A stretch of 64,000 bases of DNA from Daejeonella sp. (GTDB lineage: Bacteria > Bacteroidota > Bacteroidia > Sphingobacteriales > Sphingobacteriaceae), in NCBI RefSeq assembly GCF_030684675.1, contig NZ_JAUXXZ010000024.1, positions 1 through 64,000 on the forward strand, in the 5' to 3' direction. Of this stretch, positions 1 through 8,155 are shown one piece after another (position 1 is the first letter of the stretch; each line of letters starts with the position of its first letter). The notes beneath the pieces are model-generated. The model was not told where the DNA came from. It worked only from the letters and a program-made list of their open reading frames with translations, and made no database searches. The position numbers were made by a program, and so were the translations under genes.

Positions 1-917
1 TAGGAATGACAATAGTTCACCCTGCCTTTTATTAAAACGTTATCCACAATGCTTTTAGTTTTTTAACACCCCCCGGACCCCCCATTTCAACAATAACAAT
101 AGCTAATAAATATTCTTTCATTGACCAAAGGGAATGACAAATCAAGAGTAGATGAGGGAGATTCCGGCTCGGTGGCCGGAATCGTATTCTCACTACAAGA
201 GGCATATCCGATGAGAAAGGAGTATGGCTTTTCAACAAACAATAATAGTAGCATTACTTTACCCATCTAAACCGGATCGAAGCGATAGCTTTTTGCCAAT
301 ACCTTGCGCTTTTTTACATTAATTGTCCCGGCAAAAACTAAAGCGAAGAGCCGGACTGAACTAGCCGACGTGTATAGGCCAGGCTTTCCAATAAATCAGT
401 AGAAATTTAACACGACCAAAGAATCTTTTTTAAAAGTTAAATCACTAATCAGTAGTGTCGGGTGAAAATTGAAAATGTAGGAGTAATGACCTTATTTTTA
501 ACTCATAATTATTCTCTTTTTCTTTTCCTTCAGCAGAAAAGAAACAAAATGCCGCCGCTGCACCTGATGCTATTGAAGTTAGTGCTATGGCTTGGCCTTT
601 GCGTACCGCACCATCCGCCCCGGGCGGAGGGAAAAAACGTTAACGGAGATTTTGTGCTTAGGCCAAAGCTTATGAACAATCCTGTCATTATAGGTACAAA
701 TACTGCAGGTTTGAAGTCAGTGAAAATATAAAAATTTCCCTCTGGTCGGTGTTATCACCGTACCATTTACCCCAATTCCTCTCACATCTTCACATTTTAC
801 CTCAAAGACCCATTAGCTCTTCACCCATAGGCACTTTCCTTAAAAGTAAAATTTTTGCATTTTTTTTCTTTCGGATGCAACTAATTGGTACTTCCAATCA
901 TCTTACCTTTAAAGCAT
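1..917. other. Gene-poor region with repeat fragments
   Basis: I find no convincing gene here. The open frames at 32-238 (minus) and 462-731 (plus) are low-complexity or repeat-derived. Near 530-641 another frame, entered without a start codon, reads SAEKKQNAAAAPDAIEVSA and on to GGGKKR before a stop. It has protein-like composition and could be a gene remnant, but I do not recognise it. Fragments GGAATGAC at about 3-10 and 131-138 resemble the GGAATGACA repeat found at 26905-26913. A perfect 9-bp hairpin lies at 160-183. Confidence 0.5.
160..183. repeat. Palindromic hairpin
   Basis: The arms GATTCCGGC and GCCGGAATC are perfectly complementary around a 6-nt loop. There is no T tract, so it does not look like a terminator. 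It is more likely a remnant of a dispersed palindromic repeat. Confidence 0.5.
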
Positions 918-1487
918 ATGAATTTGGACCGGACATTTACAATAGATAGTTTGCTGGATGGGTGCAAAAAGGGTGATCGAAAAGCACAGGAGAACCTTTA
1001 CAAAGCACTCGCTTCCAAAATGATGGGCGTATGTATGCGATATGCGAAAGACACTTTTGAGGCTGAGGACATTCTTCAAATGGGTTTTGTTAAAGTATTT
1101 CAAAAAGTTACTGAGTTCAGAAGTGATGGCTCATTTGAAGGATGGATCAGAAGAATTATGGTTAATACGGCTATCGAAACGTATCGTAAGAATCTGAGAA
1201 GTTTAAATGTGGTAGATATCGATGAAGTGTACGATCAGCCGCAATCAACATTTGATATGGGTAAGCTGGAATTGAATGATTTGATGAAGCTGGTTCAGCA
1301 ACTTTCAAATGGTTATCGGATTGTCTTCAATATGTATGCAATTGAAGGCTACTCGCATAAAGAAATTGCAAAGGAATTAGGAATATCTGAAGGCGCTTCG
1401 AAATCACAATTGTCGAGAGCCAGAGCAATATTAAAAGATAAAATAATTAAAATGGAGGGCTTAAATTATGCATCCCATATCGGATAA
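918..1487 (+). CDS. ECF-family RNA polymerase sigma factor
   Basis: A 189-residue sigma-70 family regulator of the extracytoplasmic function type, directing RNA polymerase to its own promoter set. Region 2 spans roughly residues 10-85, with the core-binding stretch around DTFEAEDILQMGFVKVFQK and a promoter-melting segment ending RRIMVNTAIETYRKN. Region 4 spans roughly 120-175, with the helix-turn-helix YSHKEIAKELGISEGASKSQ. The frame is open from 885, but the ATG at 918 gives the usual family start (MNLDRTF). Its last 20 bases overlap the next gene, which encodes a one-pass membrane protein. That is the common ECF/anti-sigma layout in Bacteroidota, so the pair is probably co-translated. The regulon cannot be told from the sequence. 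Confidence 0.93.
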   Translation: MNLDRTFTIDSLLDGCKKGDRKAQENLYKALASKMMGVCMRYAKDTFEAEDILQMGFVKVFQKVTEFRSDGSFEGWIRRIMVNTAIETYRKNLRSLNVVDIDEVYDQPQSTFDMGKLELNDLMKLVQQLSNGYRIVFNMYAIEGYSHKEIAKELGISEGASKSQLSRARAILKDKIIKMEGLNYASHIG

Positions 1488-2253
1488 AGAACTGGATAAA
1501 TTATTCCAACAGCGTTTTGGAGATCTTGAGATCGAGCCTTCGGCTGCAGTTTGGGAAAAAATTACCGGTACTATGGATCAGAAAAGGAGGAAAGCAGCTT
1601 TTCCTTCATTCTGGATGGCTGCTGCCAGTATTGTAGTATTGATATCTGCCGGCTTGTTGTATTTCCGACCGCAGGAAGTGATCAAACTACAGGGGAGTAC
1701 TGAAATGGCTCAGAATATTGAGGAGAATTCCTCCCGTCCTGAGTTAAATGAAGCACCCCTTACAATTGAAGCACCGCTTAATGGTCCTCAAACAGAAAAA
1801 ACGAATCTTCCCGATTTTAACATGGTAAATGCTTCCGAAGTAAAATCGAGCGAGTACTCCCTGGTTCAGAAGGTTCCTGTTGCCGGGCCGGAAGTTAAAG
1901 TACCCGCAGCCGAGCCTATTGTAATTGCATCTGAACCGGTTAAAAAGGTCAACCAGGTACAGCCAAAGAAATCAGTTAAGGTTCCGAACAGATATTCCGG
2001 AGATCAGTCGGCATTGGATGTAACACAACCGGATATGATGGCTAAAGCTGATTTTTCTGAAGATGAGATCAACCCGGAAGAATCAGAGGTCAGAGGTCAG
2101 AGGAAGATCAGAAGTATTGGTAGCCTCGTCAACTTTGTCATCGCAAAGGTTGATAAACGTGAAGATAAACTCATCGAATTCAAGGATAGCGATGAAGGAT
2201 CTGAGGTTTCAGGTATCAATTTAGGATTAGTAAAAATTAAAGGCAAAAAATAG
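1468..2253 (+). CDS. One-pass membrane protein, putative anti-sigma partner
   Basis: 261 residues. A soluble N-terminus of about 45 residues (EPSAAVWEKI) precedes one membrane helix at about 48-66 (WMAAASIVVLISAGLLYF). A long, Glu/Pro/Lys-rich, probably disordered periplasmic stretch follows, then a more ordered C-terminus ending LGLVKIKGKK. The start overlaps the upstream sigma gene by 20 bases. Position and topology suggest an anti-sigma factor or membrane sensor, but I see no recognised anti-sigma domain, so the role is inferred. At about 2086-2116 the coding sequence holds a short-period repeat, AGAGGTC-type, encoding SEVRGQRKIRS. This resembles the intergenic short-period repeats elsewhere in the window. 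Confidence 0.7.
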   Translation: MHPISDKELDKLFQQRFGDLEIEPSAAVWEKITGTMDQKRRKAAFPSFWMAAASIVVLISAGLLYFRPQEVIKLQGSTEMAQNIEENSSRPELNEAPLTIEAPLNGPQTEKTNLPDFNMVNASEVKSSEYSLVQKVPVAGPEVKVPAAEPIVIASEPVKKVNQVQPKKSVKVPNRYSGDQSALDVTQPDMMAKADFSEDEINPEESEVRGQRKIRSIGSLVNFVIAKVDKREDKLIEFKDSDEGSEVSGINLGLVKIKGKK

Positions 2254-2277
2254 ATTAACCCGTTTACAATTACAAAA

Positions 2278-3084
2278 ATGAAAAGATTATTAGTTTACTC
2301 CCTCTTGTCAATGTTTGCGGCAGGTGGATTTGCACAGGATAAAAAGGATACTGTGCTGGTTGTTACTCGTGATACTGTTAAGAGTGAAAAAAGAAGTATT
2401 ACAATTAAAATCGGTGAAAGTGATTCAAAAGATAGTACTGAAAATGACTCAAAACCGGCTTCAAAAGTCACATTCCAGTTCATTGCAGCTCGTTTTGATA
2501 TTGGTTTGAGTACCTATACCGATAAGGGAAGCTATACCCTGTCGCCTGCAAACTCTTTCCTGGAACGCGAGACCTGGAAAAGCAGCAATTTTGGTTTCGA
2601 ATTCTTCCAGATGGGCTATCGTTTCAACAGTCACTTTAAAATCTATACCGGTGCAGGTCTCGACTGGAATCACATGCGCCTGAAACAAAATATTACTTTT
2701 CAAAAGGATAAATCCAGCTTAACTTATGTCACAGATGCTGTTGACTATAAGAAGAATCGATTCTCCAGTCAGTACCTGCGTATCCCGTTATCATTTCAGT
2801 TACGTACTAATGATGATAAAAAGGGTGATAAGTTAAATTTTGTCTTCGGTCCGGAAATAGGATTCCTTCTGAATGGTAAAATAAAGCAGGTCAGTGATGC
2901 AAATGGGAAGGATAAATTTAAGGATGATTATAATTTTAATCCATTCCGTTACGGTGCATTTGCCCGAATAGGTTATGGTGGAATGGGAGTTTATGCAAAA
3001 TATTATGGTAATGATGTTTTTGCTGATGGGCAGGGACCTAAAGACTTTAAAAATCTTTCCTTCGGACTGATGTTCGGTTTCTAA
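2278..3084 (+). CDS. Outer-membrane beta-barrel protein
   Basis: 268 residues with a signal peptide (MKRLLVYSLLSMFAAGGFAQ, cleavage after about residue 20). A short Asp/Ser/Lys-rich linker precedes alternating amphipathic strands from about residue 60 to the end, closing with an aromatic C-terminal strand (NLSFGLMFGF) typical of outer-membrane proteins. It resembles the PorT/OmpA-like beta-barrel families common in Bacteroidota. It lies 24 bases after the putative anti-sigma gene and before a strong terminator at 3102-3142, so the three genes probably form one unit. The barrel may be the target or sensor of the sigma system. That is inference from order only. Confidence 0.75.
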   Translation: MKRLLVYSLLSMFAAGGFAQDKKDTVLVVTRDTVKSEKRSITIKIGESDSKDSTENDSKPASKVTFQFIAARFDIGLSTYTDKGSYTLSPANSFLERETWKSSNFGFEFFQMGYRFNSHFKIYTGAGLDWNHMRLKQNITFQKDKSSLTYVTDAVDYKKNRFSSQYLRIPLSFQLRTNDDKKGDKLNFVFGPEIGFLLNGKIKQVSDANGKDKFKDDYNFNPFRYGAFARIGYGGMGVYAKYYGNDVFADGQGPKDFKNLSFGLMFGF

Positions 3085-3101
3085 AATACTATTTTCATGA
3101 T

Positions 3102-3142
3102 GCCCCGCCTTTGTTTTTAGAACATCAGGCGGGGCTTTTTTT
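3102..3142 (+). terminator. Rho-independent terminator
   Basis: GCCCCGCCT (3102-3110) pairs with AGGCGGGGC (3127-3135) and is followed by a run of eight T. It ends the sigma/anti-sigma/barrel unit. Confidence 0.9.
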
Positions 3143-3143
3143 A

Positions 3144-3151
3144 TATATTTG
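3144..3151 (+). promoter_or_regulatory. Candidate -7 element, near-leaderless
   Basis: TATATTTG matches the Bacteroidota -7 consensus TAnnTTTG exactly and lies 5 bases before the ATG at 3157. If used, the ABC ATPase mRNA would be almost leaderless. I see no clear -33 TTG at the right distance, so this may be chance. Confidence 0.35.
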
Positions 3152-3156
3152 ATTCC

Positions 3157-4152
3157 ATGTCAAATACTCTTATTTCACTTGAAAAAGTAAGTCTGCATTA
3201 TACTGAAGATGCCAGAGCCGGTGTTAGTGAAATTGATTTCTCAATTAGGAAAGGAGATTTTGTAGCCATAGTAGGTGAAAGCGGAAGCGGTAAAAGTACT
3301 TTGCTTAAAATTATCTACGGCCTGCTTGCTCCGGATTCGGGAGAGGTATTTTTCAAGGGGCAACACCTCGAGGGGCCACATGAAAAACTAATCCCCGGCC
3401 ATGATTCAATGAAAATGCTGAGTCAGGATTTTAATCTGAATATTTATGCCAGGGTTTATGAAAATATTGAGAGCATGCTTTCTAATGAAGATTTGAAGGG
3501 TAAGAAACAAAAGGCAGCTGATATGATGAAACTTCTTGGCATTGAACATCTTGCTAATAAGAAGATTGTTGAACTGAGCGGTGGAGAGCAGCAGCGTGTG
3601 GCTCTGGCCCGTGCAATTATTACTGAACCCGAAGTACTGCTTCTGGATGAGCCTTTCAGTCAGCTTGACGCCTTGCTGAAAACCCAGTTTCGTACAGATT
3701 TGAAGCATTTATGTGATCAGTTAGGTATCACTATCATTATGGTTTCGCATGATCCTGTGGATGGACTTACCCTTGCCAATAAGATGATTATTCTGAAAGA
3801 TGGCAAACTTATTGAATCGGGGAGTCCGGAAGATATTTATGCTGATCCTGCACATATTTATACAGCAAAACTATTAGGAAACGCCTTTGTACTTCCTGCC
3901 GAAGAGGCGAGGGTTTTAGGTATACGGACTAAAATGAATACGGTGATGATCTATCCCGAATGGGTACAACTCAAAAGCGGCTGGAGCAGTAGGAGTTACC
4001 AGGTAAAAACAATCTTTTTCAAAGGTTTTTATGAGGATATCTTGCTGGAAAGGAGTGGGATTGAATTGATTGCTATTAATCAGAGACCAGGAATATATAA
4101 GAAGGGAGATAAGGTGCAGGTGCAAATAGGGCGCTATCTAGAGTTCGACTAG
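3157..4152 (+). CDS. ABC transporter ATP-binding protein with C-terminal TOBE-like domain
   Basis: 331 residues. The nucleotide-binding domain fills about 1-235: Walker A GESGSGKST (40-48), Q-loop LSQDF (88-92), signature LSGGEQQRVALARA (from 140), Walker B LLLDEP (161-166) and the switch His in MVSHDP. The remaining hundred residues look like a TOBE-type regulatory or substrate-contact domain, as in the PotA/FbpC/CysA import ATPases. No permease or binding protein is adjacent, so the substrate is unknown and the partners must be encoded elsewhere. The stop codon TAG is the first three bases of a TAGGATT repeat array. Confidence 0.88.
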   Translation: MSNTLISLEKVSLHYTEDARAGVSEIDFSIRKGDFVAIVGESGSGKSTLLKIIYGLLAPDSGEVFFKGQHLEGPHEKLIPGHDSMKMLSQDFNLNIYARVYENIESMLSNEDLKGKKQKAADMMKLLGIEHLANKKIVELSGGEQQRVALARAIITEPEVLLLDEPFSQLDALLKTQFRTDLKHLCDQLGITIIMVSHDPVDGLTLANKMIILKDGKLIESGSPEDIYADPAHIYTAKLLGNAFVLPAEEARVLGIRTKMNTVMIYPEWVQLKSGWSSRSYQVKTIFFKGFYEDILLERSGIELIAINQRPGIYKKGDKVQVQIGRYLEFD

Positions 4153-4214
4153 GATTATAGGATTGAAGGATTGTAGGATTATAGGGTTGAAGGATTAATA
4201 GGATTGTAGGATTT
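4150..4214 (+). repeat. TAGGATT short-period array, 5' of GxxExxY gene
   Basis: About seven AGGATT/AGGGTT units spaced 8-10 nt apart. The array starts inside the TAG stop codon of the ABC ATPase. The same motif occurs 3' of the GxxExxY gene in both orientations. Confidence 0.9.
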
Positions 4215-4276
4215 CTTTGTTACTGTAATTTTAGTGGAGTGGGATTATGTAAGTTTCTTTATTAAATCATTTTTAG

Positions 4277-4675
4277 ATGAAATATGGAGAACTTACTCAT
4301 GAAATAATTGCCTGTTCGATGAAAGTCCATGGAGTTCTTGGGAATGGTTTTCAGGAGGTCATTTATCAGCGGGCATTAGCCATTGAGTTGGAAAGATCAG
4401 ACCTGCGTTTTGAAAGAGAAATGGTCATTGAGATTTATTATGAAGGAATCAAACTTGGGACAAGGAGAGTTGATTTTTTTGTAGAAGAGCTTATTATGCT
4501 TGAACTGAAAGCCCTTGTAAGAATGGAAGATGTGCACCTGGCGCAGGCGATGAATTATTGTCAGGCCTATAATTTGCCTATTGGATTATTGATAAATTTT
4601 GGTGCAAAAAGCCTTGAATTTAAGCGGGTGTATAATCTTAATCATTTGGATAATAAAAATTACCAGAAGAAGTAG
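4277..4675 (+). CDS. GxxExxY family protein (PD-(D/E)XK nuclease-like fold)
   Basis: 132 residues. The signature GFQEVIY (GxxExxY) is at about 28-34. A PD-(D/E)XK-like core follows: Asp in RRVDFF, then ELKAL about ten residues later, with Glu and Lys positioned as in nuclease-superfamily active sites, and AQAMNYCQAY after it. The family is short, widespread in Bacteroidota and often multicopy, and its function is not established. Here it stands alone between TAGGATT arrays, and its own stop codon TAG is the first three bases of the downstream array. The arrangement looks like a movable cassette, but no transposase is present. The nuclease role is inferred from motifs only. Confidence 0.85.
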   Translation: MKYGELTHEIIACSMKVHGVLGNGFQEVIYQRALAIELERSDLRFEREMVIEIYYEGIKLGTRRVDFFVEELIMLELKALVRMEDVHLAQAMNYCQAYNLPIGLLINFGAKSLEFKRVYNLNHLDNKNYQKK

Positions 4676-4818
4676 GATTAATTAGGATGATAGGATTTAA
4701 GGATTAATAAGAGAGGGCAGGATTTATAAGATTGTAGGATTTAAATAATTGGTTCTTAATCTCCAATCCTTTAATCCTAAAATCCTATAATCCTAATCCT
4801 GCCATCCTATTAATCCTA
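4673..4818. repeat. TAGGATT / AATCCTA inverted arrays between GxxExxY and leuB
   Basis: From 4673 to about 4740 the motif reads TAGGATT in direct orientation; from about 4763 to 4818 it reads AATCCTA. The two arms can form a long imperfect hairpin. The left arm starts in the stop codon of the GxxExxY gene and the right arm ends in the stop codon (minus strand) of leuB. A bidirectional terminator role for these convergent genes is plausible, but there is no T tract of the usual kind. Confidence 0.85.
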
Positions 4819-5874
4819 TATGTTATTGGCTAACCAATCTCCAACCTCCGTAGTCTTGTACGCTTTATTTTTACCCGCAATATCCTCAGTCACTATTCCT
4901 TCTTCGAGTGATTTATTTACGACTTCCCTGATTAGTTCAGCCTCTTTCTTCAAGCCGAATGCATCTTCGAACATCATAGCGGCAGAAAGAACAGTAGCCA
5001 AAGGATTGGCAATATCTTTTCCTGCTGCCTGAGGATACGAACCGTGTATAGGCTCAAATAAGGACGTGTGTAAGCCCATCGATGCAGATGGCATCAATCC
5101 CATCGATCCTGAAATAACTGATGCCTCATCCGTTAGAATATCTCCGAAAAGGTTTTCAGTAATCATTACATCGTAAGAACTTGGCCACTGAACAAGGCGC
5201 ATAGCCACAGCATCTACAAATTCATAGCTTACTGTAACTTCCGGATAATCTTTTTCCATGTCCTGAACAGTTTCGCGCCATAAACGTGAACTTTCAAGTA
5301 CGTTTGCTTTATCCACGCAGCACAATTTTTTTGAACGCTTCATCGCCATCTCAAATCCCAGCTTCGCCAGGCGGATGATCTCATCGCGGGTATAAGTACA
5401 GGTATCAAAGGCAGTGTTACCATTGTCTTTTCTGCCACGCTCGCCAAAGTAAATTCCACCTGTTAACTCACGCAGAATGATCAGATCTGTTCCTTCGATA
5501 CGTTCTCTCTTTAGGGGAGAGTTATCAATTAATGAAGGAAAGGTAAAAGTTGGGCGAACGTTTGCGAACAAACCCAGTTTTTTACGCATCTTCAGCAAGC
5601 CCTGCTCCGGACGAACAGGAGCTTTCGGATCATTATCATATTTCGGATCACCGATCGCACCAAACAGAATCGCGTCAGCAGCCATACACACCTCATGCGT
5701 TGAATCAGGATAAGGTTCACCCACTGCATCAATAGCACAGGCACCTGTTAATGCAGATGTCCAATTGATTTCATGATCGAATTTCTTTGCAATGGCATTA
5801 CATACTTTTACAGCCTGATCAATTACTTCAGGTCCTATTCCATCTCCGGCTAAAAGGGCGATATTTAATTTCAT
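4816..5874 (-). CDS. leuB: 3-isopropylmalate dehydrogenase
   Basis: 352 residues. It oxidatively decarboxylates 3-isopropylmalate to 2-oxoisocaproate with NAD+, the third step specific to leucine synthesis, in the cytoplasm. Family hallmarks are the N-terminal LLAGDGIGPEV, the substrate-binding Arg/Glu stretch with LRELTGGIYFGERG, the catalytic Lys in CVDKANVLESSRLWRE, the metal-binding Asp in LFGDILTDEAS, and FEPIHGSYPQAAGK-type nucleotide contacts. Length is normal. It is the last gene of the ilv-leu operon, 123 bases after the LeuA/CimA paralogue. Its stop codon TAG lies in a TAGGATT repeat. Confidence 0.97.
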   Translation of the reverse strand: MKLNIALLAGDGIGPEVIDQAVKVCNAIAKKFDHEINWTSALTGACAIDAVGEPYPDSTHEVCMAADAILFGAIGDPKYDNDPKAPVRPEQGLLKMRKKLGLFANVRPTFTFPSLIDNSPLKRERIEGTDLIILRELTGGIYFGERGRKDNGNTAFDTCTYTRDEIIRLAKLGFEMAMKRSKKLCCVDKANVLESSRLWRETVQDMEKDYPEVTVSYEFVDAVAMRLVQWPSSYDVMITENLFGDILTDEASVISGSMGLMPSASMGLHTSLFEPIHGSYPQAAGKDIANPLATVLSAAMMFEDAFGLKKEAELIREVVNKSLEEGIVTEDIAGKNKAYKTTEVGDWLANNI

Positions 5875-5878
5875 CTTT

Positions 5879-5932
5879 TGAGTTATAAGTATTAAGTTAT
5901 AGGTTATAAGTAGTAGGTTATAAGTATGGTAA
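5879..5932. repeat. TTATAAGTA-type short-period array
   Basis: Repeats of TTATAAGTA/GGTTATAAG between leuB and the upstream paralogue gene. The same unit recurs at 9600-9690 and 12290-12372 in the same operon. Confidence 0.8.
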
Positions 5933-5965
5933 AAACTTTAAATGATGATGATTATCCTTGTTAAT

Positions 5966-6003
5966 ATCAATCTACTAACAACCAACCAACTAACCAACTA
6001 AAT
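5966..6003. repeat. CCAACTAA-type short-period array
   Basis: On the minus strand it reads TTAGTTGG repeated. The TAG stop codon of the LeuA/CimA paralogue (5998-6000) is part of the first unit. Similar CTAACCAAC motifs occur at 41165-41195. Confidence 0.75.
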
Positions 6004-7515
6004 AATGTTTAGCATTTTCTGAGTCGCTTTGATCGCACAAACGGTTTGGTCTGAATCAAGGCCACGGGTAATGAATTTTTTAGTTGGTGTTTCCCAGGTA
6101 ATGATCGTTTCGCATAAGGCATCTGAGTTACTTCCCGGTGCAATTCTTACTGCATAATCGATCAACTTAGGAAGGCAGGCATTCTTTTTCTCATAGACTT
6201 TGCCCAGAGCTTTCATAAAGGCATCAAATTGTCCATCTCCCTGAGCATTTTCTTCAAATAATTCTCCATCAAAGCGCACAGAAATCGTCGCCGATGGTCT
6301 TAATCCTTTGGAATGCGTCAAAACATAAGAATCAACAATCACCTTATCGGTAGTTGAAGGACTGTTTAAAACATCAGAAATGATATAAGGGAGGTCTTCC
6401 TTTGTTACCGTTTCTTTCATGTCTCCTAATTCGATAACACGTTGTGTTACTTTTTTCAGATCCTGATCGCTCAGTTTCAGACCCAGTTCCTGGAGATTCT
6501 TTTCAATATTAGCTTTGCCCGAGGTTTTTCCTAAGGCATAGGTGCGCTTTCTTCCAAAACGTTCCGGAAGCAGGTCATTAAAATAAAGGTTGTTCTTACT
6601 GTCTCCGTCGGCATGAATGCCAGCAGTTTGCGTGAACACATTTTCTCCGACTATGGGCTTGTTTGAAGGGATTCTGATTCCTGAAAAAGTTTCTACCAGT
6701 TTACTTACCGTGTAAATTGCCTCTTCATTGATATTGATTTCAACTTCAGGCATAAAATCGTTGATGGCAGCAACCGCACTGGCCATGGAGGCATTGCCTG
6801 CCCTTTCACCCATACCATTTACAGTTAAATGCAAACCATCGGCTCCTGCTTTGATGGCCTCGAGAATATTGGCATTTGCGAGGTCATAATCGTTATGCGC
6901 ATGAAAGTCGAAATGAATTTTCGGATATCTGGTTTTGATCTGCGAAATATATTCGAAGGTTTCAGAGGGTGTCAGCACACCAAGCGTATCGGGTAGCAGA
7001 ACTCTTTTTATCGGCTGGCATGCAAGAAAATCAAGATATTGAAAAACATATTCAGGAGAATTGCGCATGCCATTACTCCAGTCTTCAAGGTAAACATTAC
7101 TTGAAATACCGTGTTTTGTCGCCAATTTAAAGATGTCAGCAATTTCAGCAAAGTGCTGCTCGGGAGTCTTTTTCAGCTGATGTTTTAAATGGTTTAAAGA
7201 TCCTTTGGTTAAAAGGTTCTGGACTTTAACACCTGCTTTTGCCATCCATTCAATTGAAACTCCCTGGTCTACGAATGAAAGTACCTCAATCCTGTCAGTA
7301 TGTCCATGGGTATTTGCCCAATCCATAATGGCCTTCACTGAAGCAAACTCACCCTCCGATACCCTTGCGGATGCCACCTCTACACGGTCAACCCTGAGTT
7401 CCTCAAGAAGAAGCTGTGTGATGGTAAGTTTTTCCGAAATAGAAAACGAAACCCCTGAGGTTTGTTCACCATCACGGAGTGTTGTATCCATTATCTCTAT
7501 TCTCTTCTTTCCCAT
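5998..7515 (-). CDS. LeuA/CimA-family synthase (putative citramalate synthase)
   Basis: 505 residues of the DRE-TIM metallolyase family, which condenses acetyl-CoA with a 2-oxo acid. [11 protein letters not shown] is the N-terminal catalytic signature (about 11-21) and DFHAHNDYDLA carries the metal-binding HxH. VNGMGERAGNA and a C-terminal regulatory-domain-like region (about 370-505, HSKGLRPSATISVRF) follow. It is a second, diverged copy beside the true leuA at 9689-11230. With pyruvate as substrate it would make citramalate, and LeuCD and LeuB could then take it to 2-oxobutyrate for isoleucine. No ilvA (threonine deaminase) is seen in this window, which fits that idea but does not prove it. 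Specificity cannot be read from the sequence. Confidence 0.8.
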   Translation of the reverse strand: MGKKRIEIMDTTLRDGEQTSGVSFSISEKLTITQLLLEELRVDRVEVASARVSEGEFASVKAIMDWANTHGHTDRIEVLSFVDQGVSIEWMAKAGVKVQNLLTKGSLNHLKHQLKKTPEQHFAEIADIFKLATKHGISSNVYLEDWSNGMRNSPEYVFQYLDFLACQPIKRVLLPDTLGVLTPSETFEYISQIKTRYPKIHFDFHAHNDYDLANANILEAIKAGADGLHLTVNGMGERAGNASMASAVAAINDFMPEVEININEEAIYTVSKLVETFSGIRIPSNKPIVGENVFTQTAGIHADGDSKNNLYFNDLLPERFGRKRTYALGKTSGKANIEKNLQELGLKLSDQDLKKVTQRVIELGDMKETVTKEDLPYIISDVLNSPSTTDKVIVDSYVLTHSKGLRPSATISVRFDGELFEENAQGDGQFDAFMKALGKVYEKKNACLPKLIDYAVRIAPGSNSDALCETIITWETPTKKFITRGLDSDQTVCAIKATQKMLNII

Positions 7516-7529
7516 TAGTATGGTTTTGT

Positions 7530-8126
7530 TTATATCGGCAGATTGGATGCAAACTGTTGTATTTCCGGCTTGATATTTACCAGATAGTCAATGTCATCAA
7601 AGCCATTGATCATATTGCTTTTTTTGTATGAGCTGATGTCAAATGATTCTTTATCTCCTGTTGACAGAATGCAAATCGTCTGTTCCGGCAAATTCACTTC
7701 TAGTTCTGTTTTAGGATCTGCTTCAATCGCCTGAAATATTTTATCAGCAAACCCAGGACTAACCTGTACCGGTAAAACCCCAATGTTAAGGCAGTTGCCT
7801 TTGAAAATATCTGCAAAGAAGCTGGACACTACACATCTGAATCCATAATCATAAATTGCCCATGCAGCATGTTCCCTGGATGAACCAGAACCAAAGTTTT
7901 TTCCTCCAACCAGAATTTTACCACTGTAAAGCGGGTTGTTGAGTACGAATTCTGCTTTAGGACTGTCATCTGAGTTATATCTCCAGTCGCGGAAAAGGTT
8001 ATCTCCGAATCCTACACGTTCTGTAGCTTTTAAAAAGCGGGCAGGTATGATCTGATCAGTATCCACGTTTTCAATTGACAATGGAACTGCAGAACTTTTT
8101 AATATGTTGAATTTATCGTAAGCCAT
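7530..8126 (-). CDS. leuD: 3-isopropylmalate dehydratase small subunit
   Basis: 198 residues. It supplies the swivelling domain of isopropylmalate isomerase, completing the active site of LeuC. Hallmarks are NVDTDQIIPARFLK near the N-terminus, GKNFGSGSSREHAAWA with the substrate-binding Ser/Arg loop, and NCLNIGVLPV. The C-terminus, INGFDDIDYLVN, is mirrored in the chimeric gene at 11272-12285. It lies 29 bases after leuC and 14 bases before the next gene, so the genes are tightly coupled. Confidence 0.97.
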   Translation of the reverse strand: MAYDKFNILKSSAVPLSIENVDTDQIIPARFLKATERVGFGDNLFRDWRYNSDDSPKAEFVLNNPLYSGKILVGGKNFGSGSSREHAAWAIYDYGFRCVVSSFFADIFKGNCLNIGVLPVQVSPGFADKIFQAIEADPKTELEVNLPEQTICILSTGDKESFDISSYKKSNMINGFDDIDYLVNIKPEIQQFASNLPI

Positions 8127-8155
8127 TTTTATGTCTTTATGCGAAATTTCGCCTG

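Noticed and set aside
32-238. 68-codon minus-strand ORF as a gene
   Set aside because: It lies in repeat fragments and the 160-183 palindrome; protein-like features are absent.
462-731. 89-codon ORF as a gene
   Set aside because: Mixed low-complexity composition, crosses a CCGCCCCGGGCGG palindrome, and has no recognisable motif or start context.
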